Shown here piece by piece: positions 52,149-61,559 of a DNA stretch of 64,000 nt. The notes under the pieces were generated by a model, which saw only the letters and a program-made list of their open reading frames with translations, ran no database searches and was not told the origin of the DNA. The translations under genes were made by a program, and so were the position numbers. Source of the stretch: Rummeliibacillus sp. POC4 (GTDB taxonomy: Bacteria > Bacillota > Bacilli > Bacillales_A > Planococcaceae); the NCBI RefSeq assembly GCF_003576525.1, contig NZ_QWUA01000006.1, positions 1-64,000 of the forward strand, in the 5' to 3' direction. Position 1 is the stretch's first letter. Each line of letters begins with the position of its first letter.

Positions 52149-53243
52149 TCACTCTTTCTGTTTCTTTTCATCATAAAGCCACAAAGCTATTTGCAATACA
52201 ACGGCATCTTGAAAAACGGTTGGATTAAAACCTGTCATTTCAAAAATTTGATTCAAACGATATGTAAGGGTATGACGATGAATATCTAACATCTCTGCTG
52301 TCAATGAAATCTGTTGATTGCAATGTAAAAATTCATCTAGCGTATGAAGTAATTTAGGATTAACGTCCTTCAACAATCTATGTGTGAATTGTTGTGCTTC
52401 AGGAGATTCCTTTTTCTTCAATAAAGAATACAGTTCTACGGACTCAAAGAACGAAATAATTTGGCTATGTTCGCTATATTCTAGAGCTGTCTTAGCTGTA
52501 TCGTAAGCATGGCGAACTTTACTTAGATCATCTATCATCGTTCCAACGCCGATTTTCACCTTAAAATATTTTTGAATTTGTTTGACTAAAGAACTCAGAC
52601 TTTTCTTTACGGCTTTTTCGGAAGTCCCTGATGTTAAGATAAAGTATTCATCTGATTGATATTTTCCAATCAATACAGAATCATGAACATAAAAGTCTTC
52701 TAAGTATTCGACAAAAGATTGATAGGCTTGATGTTTTGGTATTACTTTAAGAATTGCTAAATAATAGGGTGATTCTGAATGGAAGGAAACTTTTAAAAGA
52801 CGTTCAGTCATTAATTTTTCGATAGGTTGACCTGTTAGTAAATCTTCAAAAATTCTTTCACGCATTTTTCTCTTCCACTCAGATTGAGAAACAATAAGTG
52901 CTTGGTGTACCATCATTTCAGTAGTAAGTTGTACAAGTGTTGCTACCTCTAATAACTCATCTGGGTCTCCGGTAATTCCAACAACTCCAACTAATTCGTT
53001 TTGAAAGTAAATAGGTAGATTAATGCCAGGTTTGGCCTTTGGAAAAAGGTGCATGTTCTTTTCAGTTATGATTAATGGCTTTTCACTTTCTACAACCATT
53101 TTTGCTCCCTCATGAATACTTTCAACACGTAATTGATCTCCAGAAGCTAAAATAATACCACTTGTGTTCATAACATTGATATTACGATGAAGACGTAACA
53201 TTGTTTGTTCAACAATTTGGTTTGCTAGTTGTTTTGAAATCAT
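52149..53243 (-). CDS. CdaR/SdaR-type sugar-diacid regulator
   Basis: A 364-aa activator with an N-terminal diacid-recognition domain (QLANQIVEQTMLRLHRNINVMNTSGIILASGD, PIYFQNELVGVVGITG), a GGDEF-like middle part, and a C-terminal PucR-type HTH (LTAEMLDIHRHTLTYRLNQIFEMTG). ATG 53243 follows AAGGAG; an ATG 15 bp upstream is less well placed. Divergent from the glycerate kinase-permease operon, the same arrangement as cdaR-type regulators elsewhere, so it probably activates that operon in response to glycerate or a sugar diacid. Confidence 0.88.
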   Translation of the reverse strand: MISKQLANQIVEQTMLRLHRNINVMNTSGIILASGDQLRVESIHEGAKMVVESEKPLIITEKNMHLFPKAKPGINLPIYFQNELVGVVGITGDPDELLEVATLVQLTTEMMVHQALIVSQSEWKRKMRERIFEDLLTGQPIEKLMTERLLKVSFHSESPYYLAILKVIPKHQAYQSFVEYLEDFYVHDSVLIGKYQSDEYFILTSGTSEKAVKKSLSSLVKQIQKYFKVKIGVGTMIDDLSKVRHAYDTAKTALEYSEHSQIISFFESVELYSLLKKKESPEAQQFTHRLLKDVNPKLLHTLDEFLHCNQQISLTAEMLDIHRHTLTYRLNQIFEMTGFNPTVFQDAVVLQIALWLYDEKKQKE

Positions 53244-53340
53244 AAGATACTCCTTCACGTATAAATTTATAACTGTTATACGACAGATAAATTATACATT
53301 AAGTATAATGTAAAATGAAAGAATTATTAATATAATTCTA

Positions 53341-53354
53341 TGTAAGCGTTTTAC
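53341..53354 (+). promoter_or_regulatory. Candidate cre (CcpA) site
   Basis: TGTAAGCGTTTTAC matches the cre consensus TGWAANCGNTNWCA at 12 of 14 positions. It has GTAA/TTAC mirror arms around CG and sits 17 bp before the glycerate kinase start, a plausible roadblock position. Confidence 0.45.
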
Positions 53355-53371
53355 TTATAGGAGGAATTGAC

Positions 53372-54502
53372 GTGAAAATCATTGTCAGCCCTGATTCTTT
53401 TAAAGGTTCATTATCCGCTACAGATGCGGCAAAAATTATGGCAGATGCCATACATGAAATGGATAAAAAAATTGAAACTGTATTATTACCTGTTGCAGAT
53501 GGTGGAGAGGGAACGTTAGAGCCATTGATCAATGCAACGAACGGGAAGCTTGAATGCGTTAAAGTTCAAGACCCATTAGGTAGAACTATTAATGCAGAGT
53601 ATGGAATTCTTGGTGATGGTGAAACTTGCATGATTGAAATGGCAAAAGCATCAGGTTTAACACTATTGTCACCAGATGAACGTAATCCGTTAGTTGCTTC
53701 CACATTTGGCACGGGTCAACTTATCTTACATGCATTAAATGCTGGATATCGTAAATTTGTCATTGGCATTGGGGGGAGTGCTACAAATGACGGAGGTACA
53801 GGAATGCTACGTGCACTAGGCATGAAGTTTTTAGATGCACAAGGCCAAGAACTAGCAGAAGGTGCACAGCCATTAAAAAATTTATCTAAAATTGATATGA
53901 GCAAATTTGATCCGCGTATCAAATTATCACAATTTGTAATTGCGTGTGATGTAGACAATCCACTAGTAGGCCCAAATGGTGCAACGGCAATCTTTGGCCC
54001 ACAAAAAGGTGCTACGGAAGAAATGGTAAAAGAAATAGATTTAAATTTATACCATTTAGCAAATGTTATCGAAAAAGAAACGAGGATTGCATTGCATCAA
54101 AAACCAGGTGCAGGTGCTGCAGGAGGTATTGGAGGAGCTTTTTTGGCATTCTTTCCTGTAGAACTAAAACCAGGAATTGAAGTTGTCATGAAGGCAATAG
54201 ATTTTGCTCGTCATCTTCAGTCAGCATCACTAGTGATAACAGGGGAAGGAAAATCTGATGTTCAAACGCTATCTGGAAAGGCGCCTGTTGGTATTGCGAA
54301 AGAAGCAGCTAAACAGCATGTGCCAGTCGTCTTAATATCTGGATATGTAGAAGAGTCTAGTAGAGTACAACTAGCTAAATATTTTACCCAAATTGCTAGT
54401 GTTGCAAATGAACAAGTTTCTAGTGAAGAATCGATTGCGAATCCAGCAATCTACTTAAAAGAAAGAACATATGAAACAGTTCAAAAATTAATCAATTCAT
54501 AG
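53372..54502 (+). CDS. Glycerate kinase (GlxK/GarK family)
   Basis: A 376-aa ATP-dependent glycerate 2-kinase feeding glycerate into glycolysis. KIIVSPDSFKGSLSA at the N-terminus, LPVADGGEGTLEPL, GIGGSATNDGGTG (glycine-rich, about 133-145) and the C-terminal ITGEGKSDVQTLSGKAPVG are all canonical. It starts at GTG 53372 behind ATAGGAGGAATT. Operonic with the GntP permease, 10 bp downstream; divergent from the CdaR-type regulator. Confidence 0.93.
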   Translation: MKIIVSPDSFKGSLSATDAAKIMADAIHEMDKKIETVLLPVADGGEGTLEPLINATNGKLECVKVQDPLGRTINAEYGILGDGETCMIEMAKASGLTLLSPDERNPLVASTFGTGQLILHALNAGYRKFVIGIGGSATNDGGTGMLRALGMKFLDAQGQELAEGAQPLKNLSKIDMSKFDPRIKLSQFVIACDVDNPLVGPNGATAIFGPQKGATEEMVKEIDLNLYHLANVIEKETRIALHQKPGAGAAGGIGGAFLAFFPVELKPGIEVVMKAIDFARHLQSASLVITGEGKSDVQTLSGKAPVGIAKEAAKQHVPVVLISGYVEESSRVQLAKYFTQIASVANEQVSSEESIANPAIYLKERTYETVQKLINS

Positions 54503-54512
54503 GGGTGGAATA

Positions 54513-55859
54513 ATGTTATTTCTAATCATTTTAATAGGTGTATTGTTTATCGTTTTTGCAACTGCAAAACTAAAGCTTCATCCATTTTTAGCTTTGCTCG
54601 GTGCATCCTTCTTCGTAGGAATTGCATCTGGTATGCCACTTTTAGATATTGTTAAAAATATCAATGAAGGTTTCGGCGGATTGATGACCAGCATAGGTAT
54701 AGTCATTATTGCTGGAACAATTATTGGTGTTATTTTAGAGAAATCAGGCGCAGCATATCGAATGGCTGAGATTGTATTACGAATTCTTGGAGAAAAACGT
54801 CCGCAATTAGCGATGAGTATTATTGGGTATATTGTTTCGATTCCTGTATTTTGTGATTCAGGTTTTATCATACTATCAAGTTTACAAAAATCTTTAGCCA
54901 AACGTGCAAAAGTTAGAGTAGCATCAATGGCTGTCGCGTTAGCAACCGGATTATATGCAACGCATACATTAGTGCCACCAACTCCTGGACCAATCGCTGC
55001 TGCAGGAAATATCGGAGCTACTGATTATTTAGGAACGATTATTTTAGTTGGCTTAATCGTAGCTATTCCGGCAACAATTGTTGGTTATTTCTGGGCATTG
55101 AAGATGGGAACTAAAATCGAGGTACCCGCTGACCATGAAGAAGCTTTAGATTATGAAGAAGTGATTAAATCATTTGGTAAAATGCCATCTACTTTTAAAG
55201 CATTTTTGCCCATTGTATTACCTATTATTTTGATTGGAATCGGCTCAGTAGCTGCTTTAACATTAGATGATAAATCTGGGGTGTCACACTTTTTACAGTT
55301 TATTGGTTCACCATCTGTAGCATTACTATTTGGAGTATTAGCATCATTCTTATTACTTCCAGAAATTAGTGAAGTGACATTAAATGATTGGATTGGGGAA
55401 AGTTTAAAAGAAGCAGCACCTATTCTTTTAATCACGGGTGCTGGAGGTGCTTTTGGTACCATTATCAAAAATACAGGTGTAGCAGAGATTCTACAATCTA
55501 TGGATCTCGGTGCATTATCCCAAGGTGTATTGTTCTTATTAGTACCATTTATTATTGCGGCAGCATTAAAATCTGCGCAAGGTTCTTCTACTGCTGCTTT
55601 AGTTATTACGTCGTCTTTAATCGCACCGATGTTACCAACTTTAGGAATAGAAGGTGCTCTTCCATTAGCACTTGTTGTCATGGCACTTGGTGCAGGAGCA
55701 ATGACAGTTAGCCACGTTAATGATAGCTTCTTCTGGGTAGTAACCCAGTTTAGTGGCATGAAGGTAACCGATGCTTACAAAGCCCAAACAATGGCAACAC
55801 TCTTACAAGGTATCACAACTATTATTGTTACCATGATTATTTGGTTGATCTTTGTGTAA
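54513..55859 (+). CDS. GntP-family permease, probably for glycerate
   Basis: A 448-aa transporter with about 12-14 helices of the gluconate:H+ symporter family. IIGVILEKSGAA, SIPVFCDSGFIILSSLQKSLAKR, THTLVPPTPGPIAAAGNIGA and the C-terminal SHVNDSFFWVV are family signatures. Being in the same operon as glycerate kinase, with a CdaR-type regulator next door, it most likely imports glycerate or a related sugar acid. Followed by a terminator. Confidence 0.9.
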   Translation: MLFLIILIGVLFIVFATAKLKLHPFLALLGASFFVGIASGMPLLDIVKNINEGFGGLMTSIGIVIIAGTIIGVILEKSGAAYRMAEIVLRILGEKRPQLAMSIIGYIVSIPVFCDSGFIILSSLQKSLAKRAKVRVASMAVALATGLYATHTLVPPTPGPIAAAGNIGATDYLGTIILVGLIVAIPATIVGYFWALKMGTKIEVPADHEEALDYEEVIKSFGKMPSTFKAFLPIVLPIILIGIGSVAALTLDDKSGVSHFLQFIGSPSVALLFGVLASFLLLPEISEVTLNDWIGESLKEAAPILLITGAGGAFGTIIKNTGVAEILQSMDLGALSQGVLFLLVPFIIAAALKSAQGSSTAALVITSSLIAPMLPTLGIEGALPLALVVMALGAGAMTVSHVNDSFFWVVTQFSGMKVTDAYKAQTMATLLQGITTIIVTMIIWLIFV

Positions 55860-55886
55860 GTACCGAAAGATATAAAATAACATATA

Positions 55887-55924
55887 AAAGCCTAATGTAG
55901 AGTATTTATACATTAGGCTTTTAA
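55887..55924 (+). terminator. Terminator after the glycerate operon
   Basis: AAAAGCCTAATGTA pairs with TACATTAGGCTTTT around a loop of about 8 nt. Confidence 0.9.
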
Positions 55925-56137
55925 TTTATTAAAATATAGGAATATTTAATAGAAGGAATTATTTAGAAAAATAATATGGACAACCTATGCATAAGAAAAA
56001 TAGAGATTACATAGGATGAAATAAACAATTATCTGATGCACAAGTCAAGTGCTATACTATTAATGACAATACAGAGTAATTGACAGTGTATTTTTTGCAG
56101 TTTAGTCGATGAAATATTCGTATTGGAGGTTTTAATT

Positions 56138-56965
56138 ATGGACGAAATAACTTTAAAAACACTTCTACTCGATATTCAAAATGGAAAAACTACTTGGCAA
56201 GAACAAAACCAAACAGAACTCATTGATTCAATGATGGAACATATCGGTTCTCCAGATTCAGAGCTTAGAGATAAATTAATTTATCGAGGTTTTTCTCAAC
56301 TTATCCAGGACGAGAATTTGATACCAGAAGAAAAACTCGTCGATTTGCTTACAAAAGCATTAGGAGACGAATATTTGTTTTATGAAATTGGTGACGTCGG
56401 AACAGACCATATCTTTAAGCGTTCTTTTTCAGTCCTATTAATCACGTTAATATTAGGTAAAGATTTAGAACATTCCTTTATACCATTACAATTATTAGAT
56501 CGCACTAGAAATGAATTGCTCCTATATTTAGATTTAGAACAGGATTTAAGAGGATTTGTTTCCGAAAAAGGTTGGGCACATAGTGTAGCGCATACAGCTG
56601 ATGCCATTGATGAATTAGTGAAAAATCCTAAAATGGATGTGAAATTTTTCCCTTCTATTTTTCAAGGATTGGCTAATAAGGCACTGACCTTTGCGGATGT
56701 ATATATAGCAGACGAGGCAGAGAGATTATTAAAACCGATAATGGTAATGCTTGAAATAGGAATTGCTACAGAAATAGTGGATGATTTATTCGATAAGATT
56801 CCATCATTCCTAAAGCTACAAAAAAGTAAACTTGAAGAAGAAAAATACGTAAAATTAAATGCTAATTGCAAAAGCTTTTTAAAGAGCTTTTATGTCTGCG
56901 TAGGATCCAGTGAAAAATATATTGAATTTCAAAAGAAAATAAGCAGTTGCTTAAAAAAATTATAA
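56138..56965 (+). CDS. DUF2785 family protein
   Basis: A 275-aa helical soluble protein with the DUF2785 hallmark GWAHSVAHTADAIDELV (about 148-164), a histidine-rich helix that recalls metal or phosphate-ligand sites but is uncharacterised. ATG 56138 has GGAGG 9 bp upstream; an earlier start at 56123 lies before it. Alone between two terminators. Function unknown. Confidence 0.82.
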   Translation: MDEITLKTLLLDIQNGKTTWQEQNQTELIDSMMEHIGSPDSELRDKLIYRGFSQLIQDENLIPEEKLVDLLTKALGDEYLFYEIGDVGTDHIFKRSFSVLLITLILGKDLEHSFIPLQLLDRTRNELLLYLDLEQDLRGFVSEKGWAHSVAHTADAIDELVKNPKMDVKFFPSIFQGLANKALTFADVYIADEAERLLKPIMVMLEIGIATEIVDDLFDKIPSFLKLQKSKLEEEKYVKLNANCKSFLKSFYVCVGSSEKYIEFQKKISSCLKKL

Positions 56966-56980
56966 TTATAAATAGTTCAA

Positions 56981-57010
56981 AGGGGGAGAGTATATTTCTC
57001 TCCTTTTTTT
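56981..57010 (+). terminator. Terminator after the DUF2785 gene
   Basis: GGAGAG pairs with CTCTCC around a 7-nt loop, extended by G-U pairs, followed by seven T residues. Confidence 0.85.
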
Positions 57011-57312
57011 GTGAAGATTTTATTGGAAGTTTTTGAAAAATGAATGTAAATATTAATGAATTAAATCGAAAAAGTACATAACTTGCCGATAAAAACTGTA
57101 AGTTGGTATCAGAATATGGGGATGCTTTAAATTCTAGATTTCTTGTTTTTTCGTATATCTTAAAGGTTATAAAAATAAATTATAATAAGGACCGAAAAAT
57201 TCAGAATTTAAACGTCTTAATTACTTTGAAAAATTAAAAGAAAATTCCGTATTTTATTTTAAACTATGCTACGATATTATTAACGATATTTATACTAAGG
57301 GGCGAATATTAA
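57011..57312 (+). other. Intergenic region, no gene seen
   Basis: About 300 bp, AT-rich, without a frame preceded by a ribosome site and without a recognisable structured RNA. It should contain the promoter of the HAD gene; nothing stronger than scattered TATA-like boxes is evident. Confidence 0.6.
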
Positions 57313-58101
57313 GTGACAATTTCAACAGTAATTTTTGATCTAGATGATACGCTATTATGGGATAAAAAAAGTATTGCTACCGCATTTGCTTTAACTTGTG
57401 AGAAAGCTGCTTCCATCGTTGAAGTTGATGCGAAGGAATTAGAAGAAAAAGTACGTGAAACTGCTCGCAATTTATATAGTACATATCCTACATATGAATA
57501 CACAAAGTTAATAGGGATTAATCCATTCGAAGGGCTTTGGGGACAATTTGATGATCCAACACCTCAATTTCAGGAATTGAAAAGCATTGTTCCAGTATAT
57601 CGAAAAGATGCATGGACTGGTGGATTAAAAAAGCTTGGAATACAAGATGAAAAACTTGGGGCAGAACTGGGTGAATATTTTGTAGAAGCAAGAAAACAAA
57701 GCCCATTTGTTTATGAGGATACATTTGAAGTATTGGATACTTTAAAGGGAAAATATCAACTTATTTTACTGACAAATGGTTCTCCTAGTCTACAAAATTT
57801 AAAATTGAAAATTACACCTGAAATTGTACCTTATTTTGACCATATTATTATTTCCGGGAATTTTGGTGAAGGTAAGCCAGCTGCTTCCATTTTCAGACAC
57901 GTTTTAGAAGTAGCAAAAGTAGATGCAAAAGAAGCTATTATGGTTGGAGACAATCTAATGACCGATATTCTCGGTTCTTCTCGTGTGCAAATGCGTTCTG
58001 CATGGATAAACCGTGAAAACAAACCTCATGTTGAAGGGGTTCAACCTACTTATGAAATTCATGCTTTACATGAGCTTGTTCAATTGGTAGAGAAAATTTA
58101 G
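57313..58101 (+). CDS. HAD-superfamily hydrolase (possible phosphoserine phosphatase)
   Basis: A 262-aa HAD phosphatase with a helical cap: motif I VIFDLDDTLLWD (Asp9/Asp11), motif II ILLTNGSP, motif III Lys in GKPAASIF, motif IV VGDNLMTDI. It resembles B. subtilis YsaA, reported to be a phosphoserine phosphatase. Sitting next to serA and the class V aminotransferase, it could complete serine synthesis, but the opposite strand means it is not in the T-box unit. Starts at GTG 57313 with AAGGGGCGA upstream. Confidence 0.82.
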   Translation: MTISTVIFDLDDTLLWDKKSIATAFALTCEKAASIVEVDAKELEEKVRETARNLYSTYPTYEYTKLIGINPFEGLWGQFDDPTPQFQELKSIVPVYRKDAWTGGLKKLGIQDEKLGAELGEYFVEARKQSPFVYEDTFEVLDTLKGKYQLILLTNGSPSLQNLKLKITPEIVPYFDHIIISGNFGEGKPAASIFRHVLEVAKVDAKEAIMVGDNLMTDILGSSRVQMRSAWINRENKPHVEGVQPTYEIHALHELVQLVEKI

Positions 58102-58158
58102 GTAAAAAATTAGAAACCCAAGAAAGGAAAAAGTCGTTCATATCGTGAGGGGAAGAGA

Positions 58159-58248
58159 ATGAAGACTATGAAAAGATTATTAAAAGATCCTAAAATATTT
58201 ATTGCAGGGGCTTTGACATTGGCTTTGGTGATATATCGATTCTATTGA
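58159..58248 (+). CDS. 29-aa small membrane protein
   Basis: GAGGGGAAGAGA precedes ATG 58159. The 29 residues run from a basic start (MKTMKRLLKDPK) into one hydrophobic helix (IFIAGALTLALVIY) and end RFY. A terminator follows at once. It may be the last cistron of the HAD transcript. No family recognised. Confidence 0.55.
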   Translation: MKTMKRLLKDPKIFIAGALTLALVIYRFY

Positions 58249-58255
58249 ATTTTCG

Positions 58256-58283
58256 AAGAGTAGCGTAGCTGCTCTTTTTTTAT
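58256..58283 (+). terminator. Terminator after the HAD / small-protein unit
   Basis: AAGAGTAGC pairs with GCTGCTCTT over 9 bp (one T-G pair) around GTA, followed by seven T residues. Confidence 0.85.
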
Positions 58284-58329
58284 GTCGTTAAATCCAGATA
58301 TCATTTATTAGCACATTAGTGAAAATAGC

Positions 58330-58370
58330 AAAATAAAAGAAGCGGTCTCTAATTAATAGAAACCGCTTCT
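58330..58370 (-). terminator. Terminator after serA
   Basis: AGAAGCGGT and ACCGCTTCT, with an inner TC/GA part, form the stem; the minus strand continues TTTTATTTT. Confidence 0.85.
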
Positions 58371-58390
58371 GGCATTATTTAAGTAGAAGA

Positions 58391-59977
58391 TTATAAGTTA
58401 ATCGCTTTTGCTTCGAAGACATTGTCTTGAGCTGTTAAGAATTCGATATTTTCAAAAGCATTATCTACAGAAAGCATCATGATGGCATTCCCACCTTGAT
58501 TTGAACGACCAACTTGCATTGTGGCAATATTGATATCTTTTTCTGCAAGTAGTGTACCAACGCGTCCGATGGCACCTGGTTTGTCAGTATGTTTGATAAA
58601 GATTAAATGACCTTCTGGTACAACGTCAACAACATAGTCATCAACTTGAACGATACGAGCTCCTAGTCCGTTTAGTAATGTACCTTTTACTTTGTGCGTT
58701 TCATTTTTTGTTATAAGTTCAACTGAGATAGAATTTAAGAATGCTTTAGCAGTTGTAGACTTATGTTCGTTGATTTTGATAGCATTTCTTTCTGCTAAAT
58801 AACGAGCATTTACGTTGTTTACATGATTTCCAAGATTACGACTAAGTACACCTTTGACAGCGTTATTTGTTAATGGACGAACATCAAAGCTTGCAAGTTC
58901 GCCAGAGTAGTATATATTGATTTCTTCGATGGCTTCGTCTACTAAGTTAGAAACGAAAGCACCGATTTTATTGGCAAGATCAAAGAATGGTTCTACTTTA
59001 GCGACCATATCTTTAGGAACTGATGGCATGTTCACTGGGTTACGAACTGTTCCTATTTTAAAGTAACTTAAGATATCGTTACTTACATCAACTGCGACAG
59101 ATTCTTGCGCTTCTACAGTTGAAGCACCAAGGTGTGGAGTTGCGATTACTTGTGGTAAGTCTAAAAGGCGATTTCCTACGAATGGTTCATCTTCCATTAC
59201 GTCTAGTGCAGCACCTGCAACTTTACCATTTTCAATGGCATTGTACAAAGCTTCTTCATCGATGATACCACCACGTGCACAGTTAATAATGCGAACGCCG
59301 TCTTTCATGATGTTGAAAACTTCTTCATTAATCATATGACGAGTAGAATCTAGAAGTGGTGTGTGGACAGTGATAAAATCTGCTACACGTGCTACATCTT
59401 CAACACTACCATAATCAACACCAGCTTTTTCGGCTTTTTCGGCTGTCAAGAATGGGTCATAAGCAATTACATTCATACGATTTCCTTTAGCACGATGAGC
59501 CACTTCTTGACCGATTCGACCGAAACCAATGACACCTAATGTTTTGTTTTTAAGCTCAACACCTACGAATTTTTTGCGATCCCAACGTCCTTCTTTTAAA
59601 GATAGATAGGCGTGAGGAATATGACGAGCTAAAGACATAATCATAGCAGTTGTATGTTCTGCAGCAGAGTTTGTATTACCATCCGGAGCATTTACGACGA
59701 TAATCCCTTTTTCTGTAGCAGCATCTAAATCAATATTATCGACACCAACACCTGCTCGACCGATAAGTTTTAAATGATCAGCGGCTTCAATAATTTCTCG
59801 TGTTACTTTTGTTTGAGAACGGACAAGTAATACATCAAAGTCTTTAATAATTGCTTTCAATTCTTCTGGTTGAAGGCCAGTGTTAATCACAATATTCAAA
59901 TCTAGTTCTTGTTCTTGACGAAGTGGATAAATTCCATCTTCGCTTAGTGGGTCACTGATTAAAATGTTAATAGCCAT
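58391..59977 (-). CDS. serA: D-3-phosphoglycerate dehydrogenase SerA
   Basis: The first committed enzyme of serine synthesis, oxidising 3-phosphoglycerate to 3-phosphohydroxypyruvate with NAD. A 528-aa long-form enzyme: catalytic domain, NAD motif [18 protein letters not shown] (about 146-163), active-site [10 protein letters not shown] (Arg near 234), the HLGAST His near 282, an intervening domain (about 310-450) and a C-terminal ACT domain ([34 protein letters not shown]) that usually binds serine as feedback inhibitor. AAGGAGAG site upstream. Second gene after the serine T-box. Confidence 0.96.
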   Translation of the reverse strand: MAINILISDPLSEDGIYPLRQEQELDLNIVINTGLQPEELKAIIKDFDVLLVRSQTKVTREIIEAADHLKLIGRAGVGVDNIDLDAATEKGIIVVNAPDGNTNSAAEHTTAMIMSLARHIPHAYLSLKEGRWDRKKFVGVELKNKTLGVIGFGRIGQEVAHRAKGNRMNVIAYDPFLTAEKAEKAGVDYGSVEDVARVADFITVHTPLLDSTRHMINEEVFNIMKDGVRIINCARGGIIDEEALYNAIENGKVAGAALDVMEDEPFVGNRLLDLPQVIATPHLGASTVEAQESVAVDVSNDILSYFKIGTVRNPVNMPSVPKDMVAKVEPFFDLANKIGAFVSNLVDEAIEEINIYYSGELASFDVRPLTNNAVKGVLSRNLGNHVNNVNARYLAERNAIKINEHKSTTAKAFLNSISVELITKNETHKVKGTLLNGLGARIVQVDDYVVDVVPEGHLIFIKHTDKPGAIGRVGTLLAEKDINIATMQVGRSNQGGNAIMMLSVDNAFENIEFLTAQDNVFEAKAINL

Positions 59978-59992
59978 CTTTGTATTCTCTCC

Positions 59993-61165
59993 TTATTGTG
60001 CAACTTTTTCTGTAGTATTTTGTAAGTAAACTGCTTGAGCTGCGGCAACACCAGCACCAAGTTGAATATCTTTTCCAACTTTTACTAGTGCGATTTCCAT
60101 TGCAGCAACATATTGTAGTACATCAGTTGGAGCGCAATAGCCCATGTGACCAACTCGGAAGATTTTTCCCTTTAATGTTTGTTGACCACCTGCAATAGAT
60201 AAGTTGAAGTCTGCTTTTAATACTTTTCGGAATGCTTCTGGATCGAAATCATCAGGTTTCACAGATGTAACTGTTGGAGAACCATCTTCGTCTGAAGCGA
60301 ATAATGGAAGATCTAAAGCTTTAAATGCAGCACGAGTCATGTCACGCATTAGTTGGTGACGAGCATATACATTTTCAAGACCTTCTTGTTCGAAGTTTTC
60401 AAGTGTTTGTTCTAAACCAAATAGTAAAGATAAAGCTGGTGTGAAAGGTGTTGTATCTTTTGCAAGATTGTCACGGTATTTTGTTAGATCTAAGTAAAAA
60501 CCTTTTTTGGGATTACTTTCGATAACTTTCCATGCGCGTTCACTTACTGCAATAAAGTTCAGTCCAGCTGGTAGCATAAATGCTTTTTGAGAACCAGTTA
60601 CGACAACATCGATACCCCATTCATCCATTTTAGTTTCTACACCTGCCATGCAAGAAACACCATCGATAATAACTAATGTCTCATCATTTACTGCATGAAC
60701 AGCTTGTGCTAATTTACCAACAGGATTTAAGACACCCGTTGAAGTTTCGCAGTATGTAGAAAATACTGCTTTGATATCAGGGTTTGCTTTTACATATTCA
60801 GCAATTTCAGCTGGGTTAAGTGAAGTTCCCCATTCAACTTTATATTCTTCTACATTTATTTGATATGCTTCGCAGATTTTAGTGAATCGATTTCCAAATA
60901 CTCCTGTGGCAACAACTAATACTTTATCACCTGGTTTTACAACATTAACAATTGCTGCTTCAAGTCCTGAAGTACCACTACCTGTTAACATCATGACGTC
61001 TTGAGTTGTACCGAAAACTTTTTTCAGTCTAGGTTTAATATTTTGAATCATCAGACTAGTTTCGTTCCCACGGTGCCCAATCATTGGCTTAGCCATTGCA
61101 CGTTCAACGCTTGGTGGGATTGGTGTTGGTCCTGGAATACGTAATAATTGGTAATCTTGTAACAT
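59993..61165 (-). CDS. Class V aminotransferase (serine-glyoxylate/alanine-glyoxylate type)
   Basis: A 390-aa PLP enzyme. The Schiff-base Lys is in GSQKAFMLPAGL (about residue 193), the PLP Asp in VIIDGVSCMAGVE (about 168), and RIPGPTPIPPSVERAM opens the fold. Family members act as alanine/serine-glyoxylate or phosphoserine-type aminotransferases. Its place as first gene of a serine T-box operon with serA strongly suggests that it performs the transamination step of serine synthesis (SerC-like role), since canonical serC is not in the window. AGAGGGGCAATT is the ribosome site. Confidence 0.9.
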   Translation of the reverse strand: MLQDYQLLRIPGPTPIPPSVERAMAKPMIGHRGNETSLMIQNIKPRLKKVFGTTQDVMMLTGSGTSGLEAAIVNVVKPGDKVLVVATGVFGNRFTKICEAYQINVEEYKVEWGTSLNPAEIAEYVKANPDIKAVFSTYCETSTGVLNPVGKLAQAVHAVNDETLVIIDGVSCMAGVETKMDEWGIDVVVTGSQKAFMLPAGLNFIAVSERAWKVIESNPKKGFYLDLTKYRDNLAKDTTPFTPALSLLFGLEQTLENFEQEGLENVYARHQLMRDMTRAAFKALDLPLFASDEDGSPTVTSVKPDDFDPEAFRKVLKADFNLSIAGGQQTLKGKIFRVGHMGYCAPTDVLQYVAAMEIALVKVGKDIQLGAGVAAAQAVYLQNTTEKVAQ

Positions 61166-61242
61166 AAGTAATTGCCCCTCTCGTTTTTAGAAAAATTTGC
61201 AAAAGTAACTTGGAAAGTCAAGTACTTCAGCATTTAAATAAA

Positions 61243-61520
61243 AAAAAGCTCTCCACACCCTTACCGTCGTAAGGGGCGAAAAGCTTGTATAAACAATCGC
61301 GGTACCACCCTTGTTTCACTGTCCTTTTGAAATGGACAGTCTTTGCTATATGCTTAACGTGCATGATCCGGGTAAACCTACTTTTATATGTTCGGAGTAC
61401 CTACTCAGAAGTGGAACTTACCGTTGAAATCACTGATTTACACCAACCATCAGCTCGCTGTGGGATTTTCAAATCGTTAAGTATGTCTTCGTCGTCGTAT
61501 TTTTTCGTCGTATTGAATTT
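61243..61520 (-). promoter_or_regulatory. T-box leader, serine specifier UCC
   Basis: The minus strand carries the T-box sequence AGGGTGGTACCGCG (61312-61298). A strong terminator follows: CCCTTAC/GTAAGGG core extended by AGCT pairs, T run ending near 61243. In Stem I, GAAG/CTTC and ACTTAACG/CGGTAAGT flank an internal loop with ACAT on one side and TCCA on the other. The specifier is therefore TCC (61415-61413) followed by A. UCC is read by tRNA-Ser(GGA), which is encoded at 314-405. Uncharged tRNA-Ser should give read-through into the aminotransferase and serA. Confidence 0.93.
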
Positions 61521-61526
61521 AATCCA

Positions 61527-61555
61527 ATATTAAAACCATTAACATCGAATGTCAA
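61527..61555 (-). promoter_or_regulatory. Promoter of the serine T-box operon
   Basis: On the minus strand a perfect TTGACA (61555-61550) and TAATAT (61532-61527) are 17 bp apart. Transcription would begin near 61520, at the 5' edge of the T-box. Confidence 0.82.
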
Positions 61556-61559
61556 CATT

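Noticed and set aside
61285-61533. Plus-strand open frame opposite the serA leader
   Set aside because: It is the complement of the T-box RNA; structure and motif conservation explain the sequence fully.
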